Positions 1 through 8,674 of a DNA stretch of 64,000 nucleotides are shown one piece after another (position 1 is the first letter of the stretch; every line of letters starts with the position of its first letter). The DNA is from UBA1447 sp002329225 (GTDB taxonomy: Bacteria > Bacillota > Clostridia > Oscillospirales > Acutalibacteraceae), in contig JBMNVN010000001.1 of the NCBI GenBank assembly GCA_050946835.1, positions 575,762 through 639,761 of the forward strand, given 5' to 3'. The position numbers and the translations under genes are program-made. The notes under the pieces were generated by a model that had not been told where the DNA came from, made no database searches, and worked only from the letters and a program-made list of their open reading frames with translations.

Positions 1-65
1 CACTGCCCAATGTGGTCTATGTGCTGACGGGCATCGTGTACTATACACAAAATGAAGGGGTGTAA
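1..65 (+). CDS. C-terminal end of an unidentified prophage protein (partial)
   Basis: An open frame enters from the left edge and ends with TAA at 63-65. Only about 20 residues are visible (LPNVVYVLTGIVYYTQNEGV), too few to name a family. It runs in the same direction as the following prophage genes and is followed by about 100 bases without a gene before the next strong ribosome site, so it is probably the last gene of the preceding early/accessory block. Whether it is a real gene rests only on this context. Confidence 0.4.
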   Translation, partial: LPNVVYVLTGIVYYTQNEGV

Positions 66-164
66 ATCTACAAACTTTCTCCCTTGTATTTTGCACATAT
101 TACTTGCTATTTTGAGCCTTTAGAGTGATATATGTAGTACCGAAAATTAAAGGAGGTACTCACA

Positions 165-914
165 ATGAGAATTCATTACAATGTTCCTGGTAAAAAACGA
201 AAGGAACTGGCACAGACCATAGCTAAATGGCTTGAGGCAGACTGCAGGTACAAGGGAGTTCCCACCTGCGCATACGAAGTGGACTACTTCACAATCGACA
301 AGGAAGGCAACCTGCTGTTTGACGATATGGCAGACAGTGAGGTCATTGAAAGACTTCTGGAGCATCTTTACGATGAGGGGTTTGAAAGCGACATCTCAGA
401 GTATGACAGCAAACAGCAGGAGCCTGTAATTTCCGAAGAAGAGCCGATGGAAGATTGCCCGCCGGATTACCTTACCCCCGCCGAAAACGAGCCACAGGGC
501 GAAACAGTGGGGCTTACGGTGGCGATTCCCCTTGATAAGGTTGCGGTCGGTAACCTTACAAACCTTCTGGATGCCAAGGGCGGTCTTATTAAGAAGGCGC
601 TTGGCATCCCGGCAACACCAATCGAAATCGGCGAGGACAGGATTTCCTTCCCTTGGTTCGAAGATGGATTGGATGCCGATGAGGTCAAGGCTTACAGCCA
701 CCTCATTGCTGCCCTTTGCGAAATGAGTAAAAATCAGAAACGCATCAGCGCCACGGAAAAAGCGGTGGACAACGAGAAATACGCATTCCGCTGTTTTCTC
801 CTCCGCCTCGGCTTTATCGGAAACGAATACAAGACCGAGCGAAAAATCCTGCTCCGTAACCTTTCCGGCAGCAGTGCTTTCAAAGGAGGTGCCAAGCATG
901 AGATTTCCGAATAA
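165..914 (+). CDS. Prophage accessory protein of unknown function (249 aa)
   Basis: The start ATG is preceded by a strong AAAGGAGGT site. The protein is acidic in its middle part (residues about 85-115, rich in Glu, Asp and Pro), which looks like a flexible linker between a globular N-terminal part (about 1-80) and a C-terminal part (about 115-249). Proteins of this look sit just before the packaging genes in many Clostridia prophages and are often labelled virulence-related without a demonstrated role; that is family memory, not proof. The gene overlaps the next one by 17 bases, implying joint translation. No catalytic motif is visible. Confidence 0.7.
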   Translation: MRIHYNVPGKKRKELAQTIAKWLEADCRYKGVPTCAYEVDYFTIDKEGNLLFDDMADSEVIERLLEHLYDEGFESDISEYDSKQQEPVISEEEPMEDCPPDYLTPAENEPQGETVGLTVAIPLDKVAVGNLTNLLDAKGGLIKKALGIPATPIEIGEDRISFPWFEDGLDADEVKAYSHLIAALCEMSKNQKRISATEKAVDNEKYAFRCFLLRLGFIGNEYKTERKILLRNLSGSSAFKGGAKHEISE

Positions 915-1284
915 AGAAACAGTGGAGCGTGTACGCAAAGCCTACCCTGTAGGATGCCGTGTGGAACTGGTGCAGATGGAAGATGTGCAGGCACCACCCG
1001 TTGGTACAAAGGGTACGGTTCGAGGGGTGGATGATACCGCATCCATCATGGTCAGATGGGATACAGGCTCCGGCTTGAATGTGGTGTACGGTGTCGATAT
1101 TTGTCGAAAACTGGATGCCGTGAAGATTACCTGCTACGGTCAGACAGAAGTTTGGGACAGCAGAAAAGAGGCTGCCGACTTCTACCTTAGAGCCATTGCG
1201 GGTTCCGAGGGCAGCGAGTGTGAACGCTACACCAAGATTTATACGGAACTGCTTATGGGCAAGGAGGTCTGCACCGATGAATAA
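898..1284 (+). CDS. DUF4314-like prophage protein (128 aa)
   Basis: I place the start at ATG 898 because AAAGGAGGT lies 7-8 bases upstream, inside the end of the previous gene. The first 70 residues hold a small beta-rich domain with the pattern CRVELVQM, then PPVGTKGTV, then VRWDTGSGLNVVYGVD, which matches what I know as DUF4314. This is a small barrel-like domain common in phages of Clostridia and Actinobacteria, with no known function. The C-terminal 50 residues are probably helical and less typical. The TAA stop overlaps the start of the following small gene, so the group is one translational unit. Confidence 0.75.
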   Translation: MRFPNKETVERVRKAYPVGCRVELVQMEDVQAPPVGTKGTVRGVDDTASIMVRWDTGSGLNVVYGVDICRKLDAVKITCYGQTEVWDSRKEAADFYLRAIAGSEGSECERYTKIYTELLMGKEVCTDE

Positions 1285-1456
1285 AATCAAGGAACAGATA
1301 CTCGCCATCTGAGCAACCGGACGAACCAATATGTTTGATGTGCCGATGGTACAGTATATTGCCAACGAGATGCATTTTTACGAATTGGTGGTGTATCTGG
1401 AGGAACACCGAAAGGAATACACCCACTTCATTCTGACAGGCGAAATGGAGGACTGA
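1277..1456 (+). pseudogene. DUF5049-like small gene interrupted by an in-frame TGA
   Basis: The frame from ATG 1277 reads MNKIKEQILAI, then TGA at 1310-1312, then ATGRTNMFDVPMVQYIANEM and on to FILTGEMED before a second TGA at 1454-1456. The two halves together match the small DUF5049 family found beside DUF4314 in Clostridia prophages, where an Arg normally stands at the stop (CGA to TGA is one base change). An internal ATG at 1331 could still give a 41-residue C-terminal product. Neighbouring genes use TGA as a normal stop, so general recoding is unlikely. A strong GGAGG lies at 1262-1267. Confidence 0.65.
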
Positions 1457-1458
1457 CT

Positions 1459-1698
1459 ATGTGGAAAGAAGGAACAATCGGCATTCCAAAGCCGGACGGC
1501 GGTTACAAGGCAGTCCACTACTGGATTAAGGTTTATGAGGAAGGCAGCCGATTCGGCATCAACGGCGGTAAAATCAGTAAGCTGATGCTGAAACTCGATG
1601 GCGAGATTATTGCCGACTACGACAGAGGTTGGGATGTAGAGCCTGCAACCAAAGAAGCAAACCTTGCCCTTTGCATTTTGCTGAACGAACACAATTAA
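1459..1698 (+). CDS. Small prophage protein of unknown function (79 aa)
   Basis: A short, well-formed gene starts two bases after the previous stop. The protein is compact and beta-rich: IGIPKPDGGYKAVHYWIKVY, then a Gly-rich turn, then a strand-helix C-terminus (EANLALCILLNEHN). It resembles small proteins that follow DUF5049 in related prophages (possibly DUF7678), but I cannot assign a role. It ends the accessory block; 112 bases later packaging begins. Confidence 0.65.
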   Translation: MWKEGTIGIPKPDGGYKAVHYWIKVYEEGSRFGINGGKISKLMLKLDGEIIADYDRGWDVEPATKEANLALCILLNEHN

Positions 1699-1718
1699 AA
1701 AATCCTGTAAAGGCAGGA

Positions 1719-1784
1719 CGGAGCCGTGAGGCTCTGTTCCTCGTATATGACGGTCGCACCGATTATGGTGGCGGCTATTTTTTA
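1719..1784 (+). terminator. Two hairpins with T-run between accessory and packaging genes
   Basis: CGGAGCC (1719-1725) pairs with GGCTCTG (1730-1736) around a 4-base loop. A weaker hairpin, CACC (1757-1760) with GGTG (1767-1770), is followed by a T-rich stretch at 1778-1783. This could be a leaky terminator ahead of the terminase gene. The second stem is short, so the call is tentative. The gap holds no small-terminase or HNH gene. Confidence 0.3.
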
Positions 1785-1810
1785 TGCCATTTTTGAGGAG
1801 GTGACGGCAT

Positions 1811-3415
1811 TTGCGAAAACTGAAAAACTACAAACCAACCCGCTTTATGGCGGAGGGCAGCTACTACGATAAGGATGCCGCCGACCATGCAGTATGCTTT
1901 ATCGAAAAATTCTGCTGTCACACCAAAGGCACATGGGATGGAAAACCATTTGAACTGATTGACTGGCAGGAGCAGATTATCCGTGACATTTTCGGCATTT
2001 TGAAACCAAACGGATATAGGCAGTTCAACACTGCCTACATTGAAATACCCAAAAAACAGGGCAAGTCAGAACTGGCAGCGGCGGTGGCACTGTATCTGCT
2101 CTGTGCTGATTTTGAACCCGGTGCAGAAGTTTATGGCTGTGCTGCGGATAAAGACCAGGCACGAATCGTATTTGATGTGGCTTTGGAAATGGTACGGCGA
2201 AGTCCTTTGCTGAAGAATAAAATGACCATCCAGGCAAGCCAAAAGACCATGACCTACAATCCCACAGGCAGTAAGTACAAGGCCTTGTCGGCAGATGTGG
2301 CAAACAAGCATGGTTTCAATACCCACGGCGTCATTTTTGATGAGCTGCATACCCAACCGAACAGAAAACTGTTTGATGTTATGACCAAGGGTTCCGGCGA
2401 TGCAAGAATGCAGCCGTTATATTTCCTAATCACCACTGCGGGAAATGATACACAGTCCATTTGCTACGAAATCCATCAGAAAGCAAAGGATATTATTGAG
2501 GGTCGTAAAGTTGACCCTACCTTCTACCCTGTGATTTACGGTGCAAAGGACGATGATGACTGGACTGACCCAGAAGTATGGAAGAAAGCAAATCCATCTC
2601 TTGGTGTGACGGTCGGTATCGATAAGGTGCAGCAAGCCTGTGAGCAGGCAAAGCAGAACCCAGGCGAAGAGAACGCTTTCCGTCAGTTAAGGTTGAATCA
2701 GTGGGTAAAGCAGGCTGTCCGTTGGATGCCGATGGCGGTGTGGGATGCCTGTGCATTTCCTACCGACAAATCCGAATTGGAAGGCCGTGTCTGTTACGGT
2801 GGACTTGACCTTTCAAGCACTATGGATATTACGGCATTCGTGTTGGTATTCCCACCGGAAGACGAGGATGATAAATATATCATTCTGCCGTATTTCTGGA
2901 TACCGGAAGATAACATCGACCTGCGTGTCCGCCGTGACCATGTGCCGTATGACATTTGGGAACGACAGGACTTGCTTATGACTACCGAGGGCAATGTAGT
3001 CCATTACGGATACATCGAGAAATTCATCGAGTCCCTGGGTGAGAAATACAACATCCGTGAAATCGCCTATGACCGTTGGGGTGCTGTTCAAATGGTGCAG
3101 AACCTTGAGGGCATGGGATTCACGGTAGTGCCTTTCGGACAGGGCTATAAAGATATGTCCCCTCCGACCAAGGAACTGATGAAACTTGCGATGGAGAAAA
3201 AACTGGCTCACGGCGGGCATCCGGTTCTTAGGTGGATGATGGATAACATCTACATCAAGACTGACCCTGCCGGAAACATCAAAGCAGACAAAGCCAAATC
3301 CACAGAAAAGATTGACGGTGCCGTTGCAACGATTATGGCACTCGACCGTGCAATCCGCTGTGGCAACACCAACAGTGCTTCGGTTTACGATGACCGTGGC
3401 ATTTTGTTTATTTAG
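1811..3415 (+). CDS. terL: Phage terminase large subunit (TerL)
   Basis: DNA-packaging motor: ATPase plus headful or cos-cutting nuclease, docking on the portal. The 534-aa length fits the HK97-like Terminase_1 family. Visible parts are a Walker A-like IPKKQGKS near residue 80, a Walker B with catalytic acid GVIFDELH near residue 175, the coupling motif FLITTAG, and a C-terminal nuclease domain opening with GGLDLSSTMDIT (Asp). It starts at TTG 1811 behind GAGGAGGTGACGGC; no better ATG lies near. The small subunit that normally precedes it is not present between 1699 and 1810. The portal gene follows 18 bases later. Confidence 0.95.
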   Translation: MRKLKNYKPTRFMAEGSYYDKDAADHAVCFIEKFCCHTKGTWDGKPFELIDWQEQIIRDIFGILKPNGYRQFNTAYIEIPKKQGKSELAAAVALYLLCADFEPGAEVYGCAADKDQARIVFDVALEMVRRSPLLKNKMTIQASQKTMTYNPTGSKYKALSADVANKHGFNTHGVIFDELHTQPNRKLFDVMTKGSGDARMQPLYFLITTAGNDTQSICYEIHQKAKDIIEGRKVDPTFYPVIYGAKDDDDWTDPEVWKKANPSLGVTVGIDKVQQACEQAKQNPGEENAFRQLRLNQWVKQAVRWMPMAVWDACAFPTDKSELEGRVCYGGLDLSSTMDITAFVLVFPPEDEDDKYIILPYFWIPEDNIDLRVRRDHVPYDIWERQDLLMTTEGNVVHYGYIEKFIESLGEKYNIREIAYDRWGAVQMVQNLEGMGFTVVPFGQGYKDMSPPTKELMKLAMEKKLAHGGHPVLRWMMDNIYIKTDPAGNIKADKAKSTEKIDGAVATIMALDRAIRCGNTNSASVYDDRGILFI

Positions 3416-3433
3416 GAAGGAGCGTGATTTGAT

Positions 3434-4798
3434 ATGGGTATTTTTACGGGAATGTTTAAGTCCAGAGATAAGCCCGAAAACAGAACGGCGGGCAGTGCCT
3501 ACACCTTTTATATGGGCGGCACAACTTCCGGCAAGGCAGTAACCGAGCGTTCTGCCATGCAGATGACGGCAGTGTATTCCTGTGTCCGTATCCTTGCAGA
3601 AGCAGTGGCAGGCTTGCCTTTGCATCTTTACAAATATAACGATGACGGCGGCAAGGAAAAAGCCATCGACCATCCGCTTTACCGACTGCTCCATGATGAG
3701 CCGAATCCGGAAATGAGTTCTTTCGTGTTCCGAGAGACACTCATGACCCATCTGCTCCTGTGGGGTAACGCCTACGCACAGGTTATCCGTAACGGCAAAA
3801 ACGAGGTGGTGGCACTTTACCCTTTGATGCCAAACAAGATGAGTGTGGACAGGGATGAAAACGGACATCTCTATTACACCTATTACCGTGGCCCCGATGA
3901 AGCTATTAAAAATAAGGAATTTGCAGTAACCCTGCAGCCTTCCGATGTGCTTCATATCCCCGGTCTTGGGTTTGATGGTCTTGTAGGCTACAGTCCCATT
4001 GCTATGGCAAAGAACGCCATCGGCATGGCGATTGCCTGCGAGGAATACGGTGCCAAGTTCTTTGCTAACGGTGCAACACCGGGTGGTGTATTGGAACACC
4101 CAAGCACCATCAAAGACTCGCAGAGGGTCAGAGAAAGCTGGCAGGCTGCCTTTGGCGGCAGTTCCAACTCCAATAAAGTGGCTGTCCTCGAAGAAGGAAT
4201 GAAGTACACACCGATTTCCATTTCTCCGGAGCAGGCACAGTTCCTTGAAACAAGGAAGTTCCAAATTAATGAAATTGCTCGAATTTTCAGAGTTCCTCCC
4301 CATATGGTGGGGGACCTTGAGAAGTCGAGCTTTTCTAATATAGAGCAGCAATCCCTTGAGTTTGTGAAGTACACCCTTGACCCGTGGGTTATCCGTTGGG
4401 AGCAGTCCATTCAGAGGGCGCTTTTATCTCTCACGGAAAAGAAGGATTATTTCGTGAAATTCAACCTTGAGGGTCTGCTCCGTGGCGATTACCAAAGCCG
4501 TATGAACGGCTACGCCATTGGTCGCCAGAACGGTTGGATGAGTGCAAATGACATCCGTGAACTGGAAAACCTCGACCGTATCCCTGCGGAAGAAGGTGGC
4601 GACCTTTACCTTATCAACGGCAATATGCTCCCTCTGAAAGATGCGGGTGCTTTTGCAAATACAACCGACAATGACGGAAAGGAGGAAAATTCCGATGAAG
4701 AAGTTCTGGAAGTGGAAGAACCAGGCACAGACGGAAACGATGCCGGAGGCGAGGACACTGTTTCTGAACGGAACAATCGCAGAAGAAAGCTGGTTTGA
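3434..4798 (+). CDS. Phage portal protein, HK97 family
   Basis: Forms the twelve-subunit ring at one capsid vertex through which DNA passes and to which the connector attaches. The 454 residues fit the HK97 portal family: N-terminal part with SAMQMTAVYSCVRILAEAVA (about 35-55), the wing region with LLWGNAYAQVIRNG, and the stem/clip region with RIFRVPPHMVGDLEKSSFSN near 285-305. The C-terminal 60 residues are acidic and disordered and overlap the protease start by 104 bases. AAGGAGCG before ATG 3434 supports the start. Confidence 0.95.
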   Translation: MGIFTGMFKSRDKPENRTAGSAYTFYMGGTTSGKAVTERSAMQMTAVYSCVRILAEAVAGLPLHLYKYNDDGGKEKAIDHPLYRLLHDEPNPEMSSFVFRETLMTHLLLWGNAYAQVIRNGKNEVVALYPLMPNKMSVDRDENGHLYYTYYRGPDEAIKNKEFAVTLQPSDVLHIPGLGFDGLVGYSPIAMAKNAIGMAIACEEYGAKFFANGATPGGVLEHPSTIKDSQRVRESWQAAFGGSSNSNKVAVLEEGMKYTPISISPEQAQFLETRKFQINEIARIFRVPPHMVGDLEKSSFSNIEQQSLEFVKYTLDPWVIRWEQSIQRALLSLTEKKDYFVKFNLEGLLRGDYQSRMNGYAIGRQNGWMSANDIRELENLDRIPAEEGGDLYLINGNMLPLKDAGAFANTTDNDGKEENSDEEVLEVEEPGTDGNDAGGEDTVSERNNRRRKLV

Positions 4799-5423
4799 CG
4801 ATGACGTCACTCCACAGCTTTTCAAGGATGAACTGATGGCAGGCTCCGGCGATATTACCGTGTGGATTAACAGTCCCGGCGGCGACTGCGTGGCGGCTGC
4901 CCAGATCTACAATATGCTGATGGATTACAAGGGCAATGTCACGGTCAAAATTGACGGCATTGCAGCCTCCGCAGCATCCGTGATTGCAATGGCAGGAACG
5001 AAAGTGCTGATGTCCCCTGTGTCCATGATGATGATTCACAATCCTATGACGGTTGCATTCGGTGATTCTGCGGAAATGCAGAAAGCCATCGATATGCTCT
5101 CAAGCGTTAAGGATTCCATCATCAATGCCTATGAGATTAAGACAGGCTTGTCCCGTACAAAGCTGTCCCACCTTATGGATGCGGAAACATGGATGGACGC
5201 AAACAAGGCCGTGGAACTTGGCTTTGCTGATGAAATCATGCAAAGAACTGCCACGGACGAAGTGGATGTGCCACAGGTATCCATGCTTTATTCCAAAGCA
5301 AATGTGGTCAATTCACTGATGGATAAGGTTGCCGCCAAGTGTGCAATCAAATCCGAACCAACCCGAAAAACCAAAGCCGATGACCTTATGGACAGGCTAA
5401 ATCTTATCAAAAATTGGAGGTAA
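4695..5423 (+). CDS. Head maturation protease, ClpP-related (S14-like)
   Basis: Cleaves capsid scaffolding sequence during prohead maturation. I place the start at ATG 4695 behind AAAGGAGG (4679-4686) rather than at the ATG further upstream; this gives 242 aa and puts the start inside the portal gene. ClpP fold features are visible: WINSPGGDCVAAAQIYNML (about 57-76), the nucleophile region GIAASAAS (Ser about 92), and MIHNP (His about 115). The C-terminal tail after residue 195 is charged. The capsid gene follows six bases later, the usual partner order. Confidence 0.93.
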   Translation: MKKFWKWKNQAQTETMPEARTLFLNGTIAEESWFDDDVTPQLFKDELMAGSGDITVWINSPGGDCVAAAQIYNMLMDYKGNVTVKIDGIAASAASVIAMAGTKVLMSPVSMMMIHNPMTVAFGDSAEMQKAIDMLSSVKDSIINAYEIKTGLSRTKLSHLMDAETWMDANKAVELGFADEIMQRTATDEVDVPQVSMLYSKANVVNSLMDKVAAKCAIKSEPTRKTKADDLMDRLNLIKNWR

Positions 5424-5429
5424 TTTATT

Positions 5430-6632
5430 ATGACTATCAACGAACTGCGCGAAAAGCGTAACCAGGCTTGGGAGGCCGCAAAGGCATTTGTGGAAACCAA
5501 GCGCGACAAGGACGGTCTGCTTTCCGATGAGGATGCAAAGACCTATGCACAGATGGAGAAGAAGGTTCAGGACTTCGGTGCTGAAATTGAGCGTATGGAG
5601 GCTATGGCAGCTATGGATGCACAGCTTTCCAAACCTACCTCTGCTCCTATCACTGAAAAGCCTATGAACGGCAAGGCTATGGACGGTCAGAAGGCAAAGA
5701 CTGGACGTGCTTCTGATGCCTACAAGGACGGTATGCTCAAGGCTCTCCGTACAAACTTCCGTAATGTGTCCAATGTTCTCCAGGAGGGCGTGGATGCTGA
5801 CGGCGGTTACCTTGTACCCGAAGAGTATGACACTCGTTTGATTGAGGCATTGGAGGAAGAGAACATCTTCCGTAAGCTGGGCCACACCATCACTACAAGC
5901 GGTGAGCGTAAAATCAACATCGCTGCCACTAAGCCTGCGGCTGCGTGGATTGACGAGGGTGAGGAACTCACCTGGGGTGATGCAAAATTCGCCCAGATTA
6001 ACCTGGATGCTCACAAACTCCATGTTGCCGTTAAGGTGACCGAGGAACTTCTGTATGACAACGCTTTCGGTCTTGAGAATTACATCATCCGTCAGTTCTC
6101 CAAGGCTCTTGCAAATGCAGAAGAGGACGCATTCCTCAACGGTACCGGTACTGGTCAGCCTTTGGGTCTGCTTGCTACCGATGGCGGTGCTGAAATTGGT
6201 GTGACTGCTGCATCTGCAACGGAAATCACTGCCGATGAAATCATCGACCTTGTGTACTCCCTCAAGCGTCCTTACCGTAAGAACGCCAAGTTTATCTGCA
6301 ACGACCAGACTTTGGCAGCTATCCGTAAGCTGACTGACAAGAACGGCCGTTACCTCTGGCAGGATTCCGTACAGGCGGGAGAACCCGGCAGACTCTTGGG
6401 TTATGAGGTATACACTTCTCCTTATTTCCCTGTAATCACTGCGGGAATGCCTGCCATTGCTTTCGGTGACTACAGCTACTACAACATCGGTGACCGTGGT
6501 ACCCGTTCTTTTGCGGAACTCAAGGAACTCTTCGCCGGAAACGGTATGGTCGGTTTTGTTGCCAAGGAGCGTGTGGACGGTAAGCTGGTACTTGCTGAAG
6601 CAGTAAAACTGCTCACTATGGCTACTGTCTAA
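5430..6632 (+). CDS. Major capsid protein, HK97 fold
   Basis: Main shell protein. The 400 residues comprise an N-terminal delta domain (about 1-105) that is helical and charged, with EKRNQAWEAAKAFVETKRDK and a coiled coil rich in Met and Glu. This is the part the upstream protease is expected to remove. The mature HK97 fold begins about residue 110 with GGYLVPEEYDTRLIEALEEE and includes NGTGTGQPLGLL and the late YFPVITAGMPAIAFGDYSYY. No Lys/Asn cross-link claim is made. GGAGG precedes ATG 5430. Confidence 0.95.
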   Translation: MTINELREKRNQAWEAAKAFVETKRDKDGLLSDEDAKTYAQMEKKVQDFGAEIERMEAMAAMDAQLSKPTSAPITEKPMNGKAMDGQKAKTGRASDAYKDGMLKALRTNFRNVSNVLQEGVDADGGYLVPEEYDTRLIEALEEENIFRKLGHTITTSGERKINIAATKPAAAWIDEGEELTWGDAKFAQINLDAHKLHVAVKVTEELLYDNAFGLENYIIRQFSKALANAEEDAFLNGTGTGQPLGLLATDGGAEIGVTAASATEITADEIIDLVYSLKRPYRKNAKFICNDQTLAAIRKLTDKNGRYLWQDSVQAGEPGRLLGYEVYTSPYFPVITAGMPAIAFGDYSYYNIGDRGTRSFAELKELFAGNGMVGFVAKERVDGKLVLAEAVKLLTMATV

Positions 6633-6649
6633 GATGGGAGGTGGCAGTG

Positions 6650-6961
6650 ATGAGCGAACTTCTTACGAAAGTTAAGGAGAATCTGATACTGGAGCATTCG
6701 GTGGATGATGGACTGATTGAAAGGTTCATCACTGCCGCCGTTTCCTATGCGGAAAGCTATCAGCACATCGAGGCAGGATATTATACGGAAAATGCGATGC
6801 CCGCAACCACGGAACAAGCCGTGATTATGTTGGCATCACATTTCTATGAGTCAAGGGACGGCTCTACGGGCGGATTCTTTGCCGACAATGTGCAGGCAGG
6901 TCAGCAGGTATGGAACACGGTCAACCTTCTGTTAAGGCTCGACCGAGATTGGAAGGTGTGA
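6650..6961 (+). CDS. Head-tail connector protein (gp6-like)
   Basis: Small helical protein that forms the adaptor ring under the portal in HK97-type phages. The start is ATG 6650, 8 bases after GGAGG; the upstream in-frame GTG 6641 falls within the ribosome site. Of 103 residues, the pattern TKVKENLILEHSVDDGLIERF, then ITAAVSYAESYQ, then ILASHFYESRDG-like MLASHFYESRDGSTGGF, is characteristic of the phage DNA-packaging/connector family. It is followed two bases later by the head-closure gene. Confidence 0.88.
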   Translation: MSELLTKVKENLILEHSVDDGLIERFITAAVSYAESYQHIEAGYYTENAMPATTEQAVIMLASHFYESRDGSTGGFFADNVQAGQQVWNTVNLLLRLDRDWKV

Positions 6962-6962
6962 C

Positions 6963-7298
6963 ATGAGTTTCGGAAAAATGAACGGCTTTGCTGATATCGT
7001 CATTACAAAACGCATCAAGGACAGCGAGGGTTTCTCCACAACGGCGGATGAAATCCTCGCCTCTGTCCGTGTGTACAGAGAAGGACGCCACGGAAGTGAA
7101 AGATGGGCAAACCTCGCTGCATTCTCCGAGGCGACTGACCTGTTCCGCTTTCGCTGCATTCCCGGTCTTACCGTAACAACCGACCACATTTTGGTGTGTG
7201 AGGATGGCAGGTTTGAAATCACATCCGTGGAGGATGTAAAAGGGCGTGGAATGTATACGGAGGTGCTTGCGAAAAAGGTGGTGGCAACAAGTGGCTAA
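6963..7298 (+). CDS. Phage head closure / head-tail adaptor protein
   Basis: A 111-residue protein of the SPP1 gp16-like head-tail joining family. It shows the small beta-barrel pattern with SVRVYREGRHGSERWANLAA, then FRFRCIPGLTVTTDHILV, then GRFEITSVEDVKGRGMYTEV. It seals the capsid after packaging. Its 3' end overlaps the next gene by 8 bases. Confidence 0.87.
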   Translation: MSFGKMNGFADIVITKRIKDSEGFSTTADEILASVRVYREGRHGSERWANLAAFSEATDLFRFRCIPGLTVTTDHILVCEDGRFEITSVEDVKGRGMYTEVLAKKVVATSG

Positions 7299-7722
7299 AG
7301 TGGATATCAAAATGCCGGAAGAGTTTTTGCAGCGTATCTCAAGGCTCGGTTCTGATTTTGACCCCGTTGCCGAAAAGGTACTGGAAGCCGGAGGCGAGAT
7401 AGTTCTTGCCAAGGCACAGAGCAACCTGTCCTCTGTGGTGGGTAATGGTACAAAGTACGAATCCCGATCCACAGGAGAATTAGAGTCGGCGCTTGGTCTG
7501 TCCTCTGTGAAGATGGATAAGAACGGTAACCACAATATCAAGGTTGGTTTTGCAGAACCCCGCCGTGATGGTGTCAGCAACGCAAAACTCGCCAATATCA
7601 TCGAATACGGCAAACACGGGCAGCCTGCCAAACCTTTTATGAAACCTGCAAAAACGGCATCCCGTGCTGCCTGTATCAGTGCCATGCAGGATAAATTTGA
7701 AGAGGAGGTCAGAAAGCTGTGA
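7291..7722 (+). CDS. HK97 gp10-like tail component
   Basis: A 143-residue protein with the gp10-like pattern VLEAGGEIVLAKAQSNL (about 28-44) and the conserved end NIIEYGKHGQPAKPFMKPA. In HK97-type phages this protein joins the head-tail interface. GTG 7291 is chosen as start because it sits behind AAGGTGGTG and removes 15 residues that look like read-back of the previous gene. The stop overlaps the next GTG by four bases (GTGA). Confidence 0.88.
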   Translation: MAKVDIKMPEEFLQRISRLGSDFDPVAEKVLEAGGEIVLAKAQSNLSSVVGNGTKYESRSTGELESALGLSSVKMDKNGNHNIKVGFAEPRRDGVSNAKLANIIEYGKHGQPAKPFMKPAKTASRAACISAMQDKFEEEVRKL

Positions 7723-8060
7723 GTGTACTTTCAGATATCAATACGGCTCTGGAGCCTTTGGGCATTCCTTTGGAAACAGGAGTGTTCCATGACGAGGCGC
7801 CGGATAAATATATCGTGGTAGTGCCTATGGCAGACAGCTTTGAACTTCATGCAGACAACACTCCCAGATGTGATGTCCAGGAGGCACGAATTTCCCTGTA
7901 TGCCAAAGGCAGTTATACCAAAGAGAAAAATACAATCATCCGTGCCTTGCTTGGTGCGGATTTTACCATAACTGACCGAAGATACATCGGTTATGAAACA
8001 GAAACAGGCTACTTCCATTACAACGTGGATGTGGCAAAACATTATGAAATGGAGGAATAA
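7719..8060 (+). CDS. Tail terminator / minor tail protein
   Basis: Position (between gp10-like and tail tube genes), 113-residue length and the pattern of an N-terminal helix followed by alternating strands (KYIVVVPMADSFELHAD, then EARISLYAKGSY, then DRRYIGYETETGYFHYNVDV) fit the tail terminator ring protein of siphoviruses. Sequence signal is weak, so the role comes mainly from gene order. GAGGAGG stands at 7702-7708. Confidence 0.75.
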   Translation: MSVLSDINTALEPLGIPLETGVFHDEAPDKYIVVVPMADSFELHADNTPRCDVQEARISLYAKGSYTKEKNTIIRALLGADFTITDRRYIGYETETGYFHYNVDVAKHYEMEE

Positions 8061-8063
8061 TCA

Positions 8064-8660
8064 ATGGCTACTATTGGTCTTGACAAACTGTATTATGCCA
8101 AAATCACCGAAGATGAAAACAGCAATGAAACCTATGATTCTCCGGTACAGTTGGCAAAGGCGATGACCGCCGACCTCTCCGTGGAGCTTGCGGAGGCAAC
8201 CCTTTATGCCGATGACGGTGCATCGGAAATTGTAAAGGAATTCAAAAACGGTACACTTTCCCTTGGCGTGGATGATATCGGTGCTGCCGTGGCATCCGAC
8301 CTTACCGGAGCAACCATCGATGCCAATGGCGTTGTGGTGTCCACAAGTGAAGATGGCGGTGACCCTGTTGCCGTAGGTTTCCGTGCGAAGAAATCCAACG
8401 GCAAGTACAAGTATTACTGGCTCTACCGTGTGAAATTCGGTATCCCTGCCACAAATCTTGCTACCAAGGGTGACAGCATTACTTTCTCTACTCCGACCAT
8501 CGAGGGTACTATCTTACGCCGTAACAAAGTGGACGGTCAGAATAAGCATCCTTGGAAGGCAGAAGTGACTGAGGGCGATTCTGCTGTTGCAGCAGATATT
8601 ATCACCAACTGGTATCAGGAAGTATATGAACCTTCCTATACTACGGAACAGGCTGAATAA
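8064..8660 (+). CDS. Major tail (tube) protein, phi13 family
   Basis: Subunit of the tail tube. The 198 residues begin MATIGLDKLYYAKITEDE and contain LYADDGASEIVKEFKNGTLS, both typical of the phi13-type tail protein, and later VGFRAKKSNGKYKYYWLYRV and DSITFSTPTIEGTI, the strand pairs of the tube fold. No Ig-like extra domain is present at the C-terminus. It is followed by the tail-assembly chaperone pair. Confidence 0.93.
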   Translation: MATIGLDKLYYAKITEDENSNETYDSPVQLAKAMTADLSVELAEATLYADDGASEIVKEFKNGTLSLGVDDIGAAVASDLTGATIDANGVVVSTSEDGGDPVAVGFRAKKSNGKYKYYWLYRVKFGIPATNLATKGDSITFSTPTIEGTILRRNKVDGQNKHPWKAEVTEGDSAVAADIITNWYQEVYEPSYTTEQAE

Positions 8661-8674
8661 GGAGGGTTTGACAC

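Noticed and set aside
2813..4351. A 512-codon open frame on the minus strand across terL and the portal gene
   Set aside because: It spans two well-identified + strand genes and their junction; composition is that of an antisense frame.
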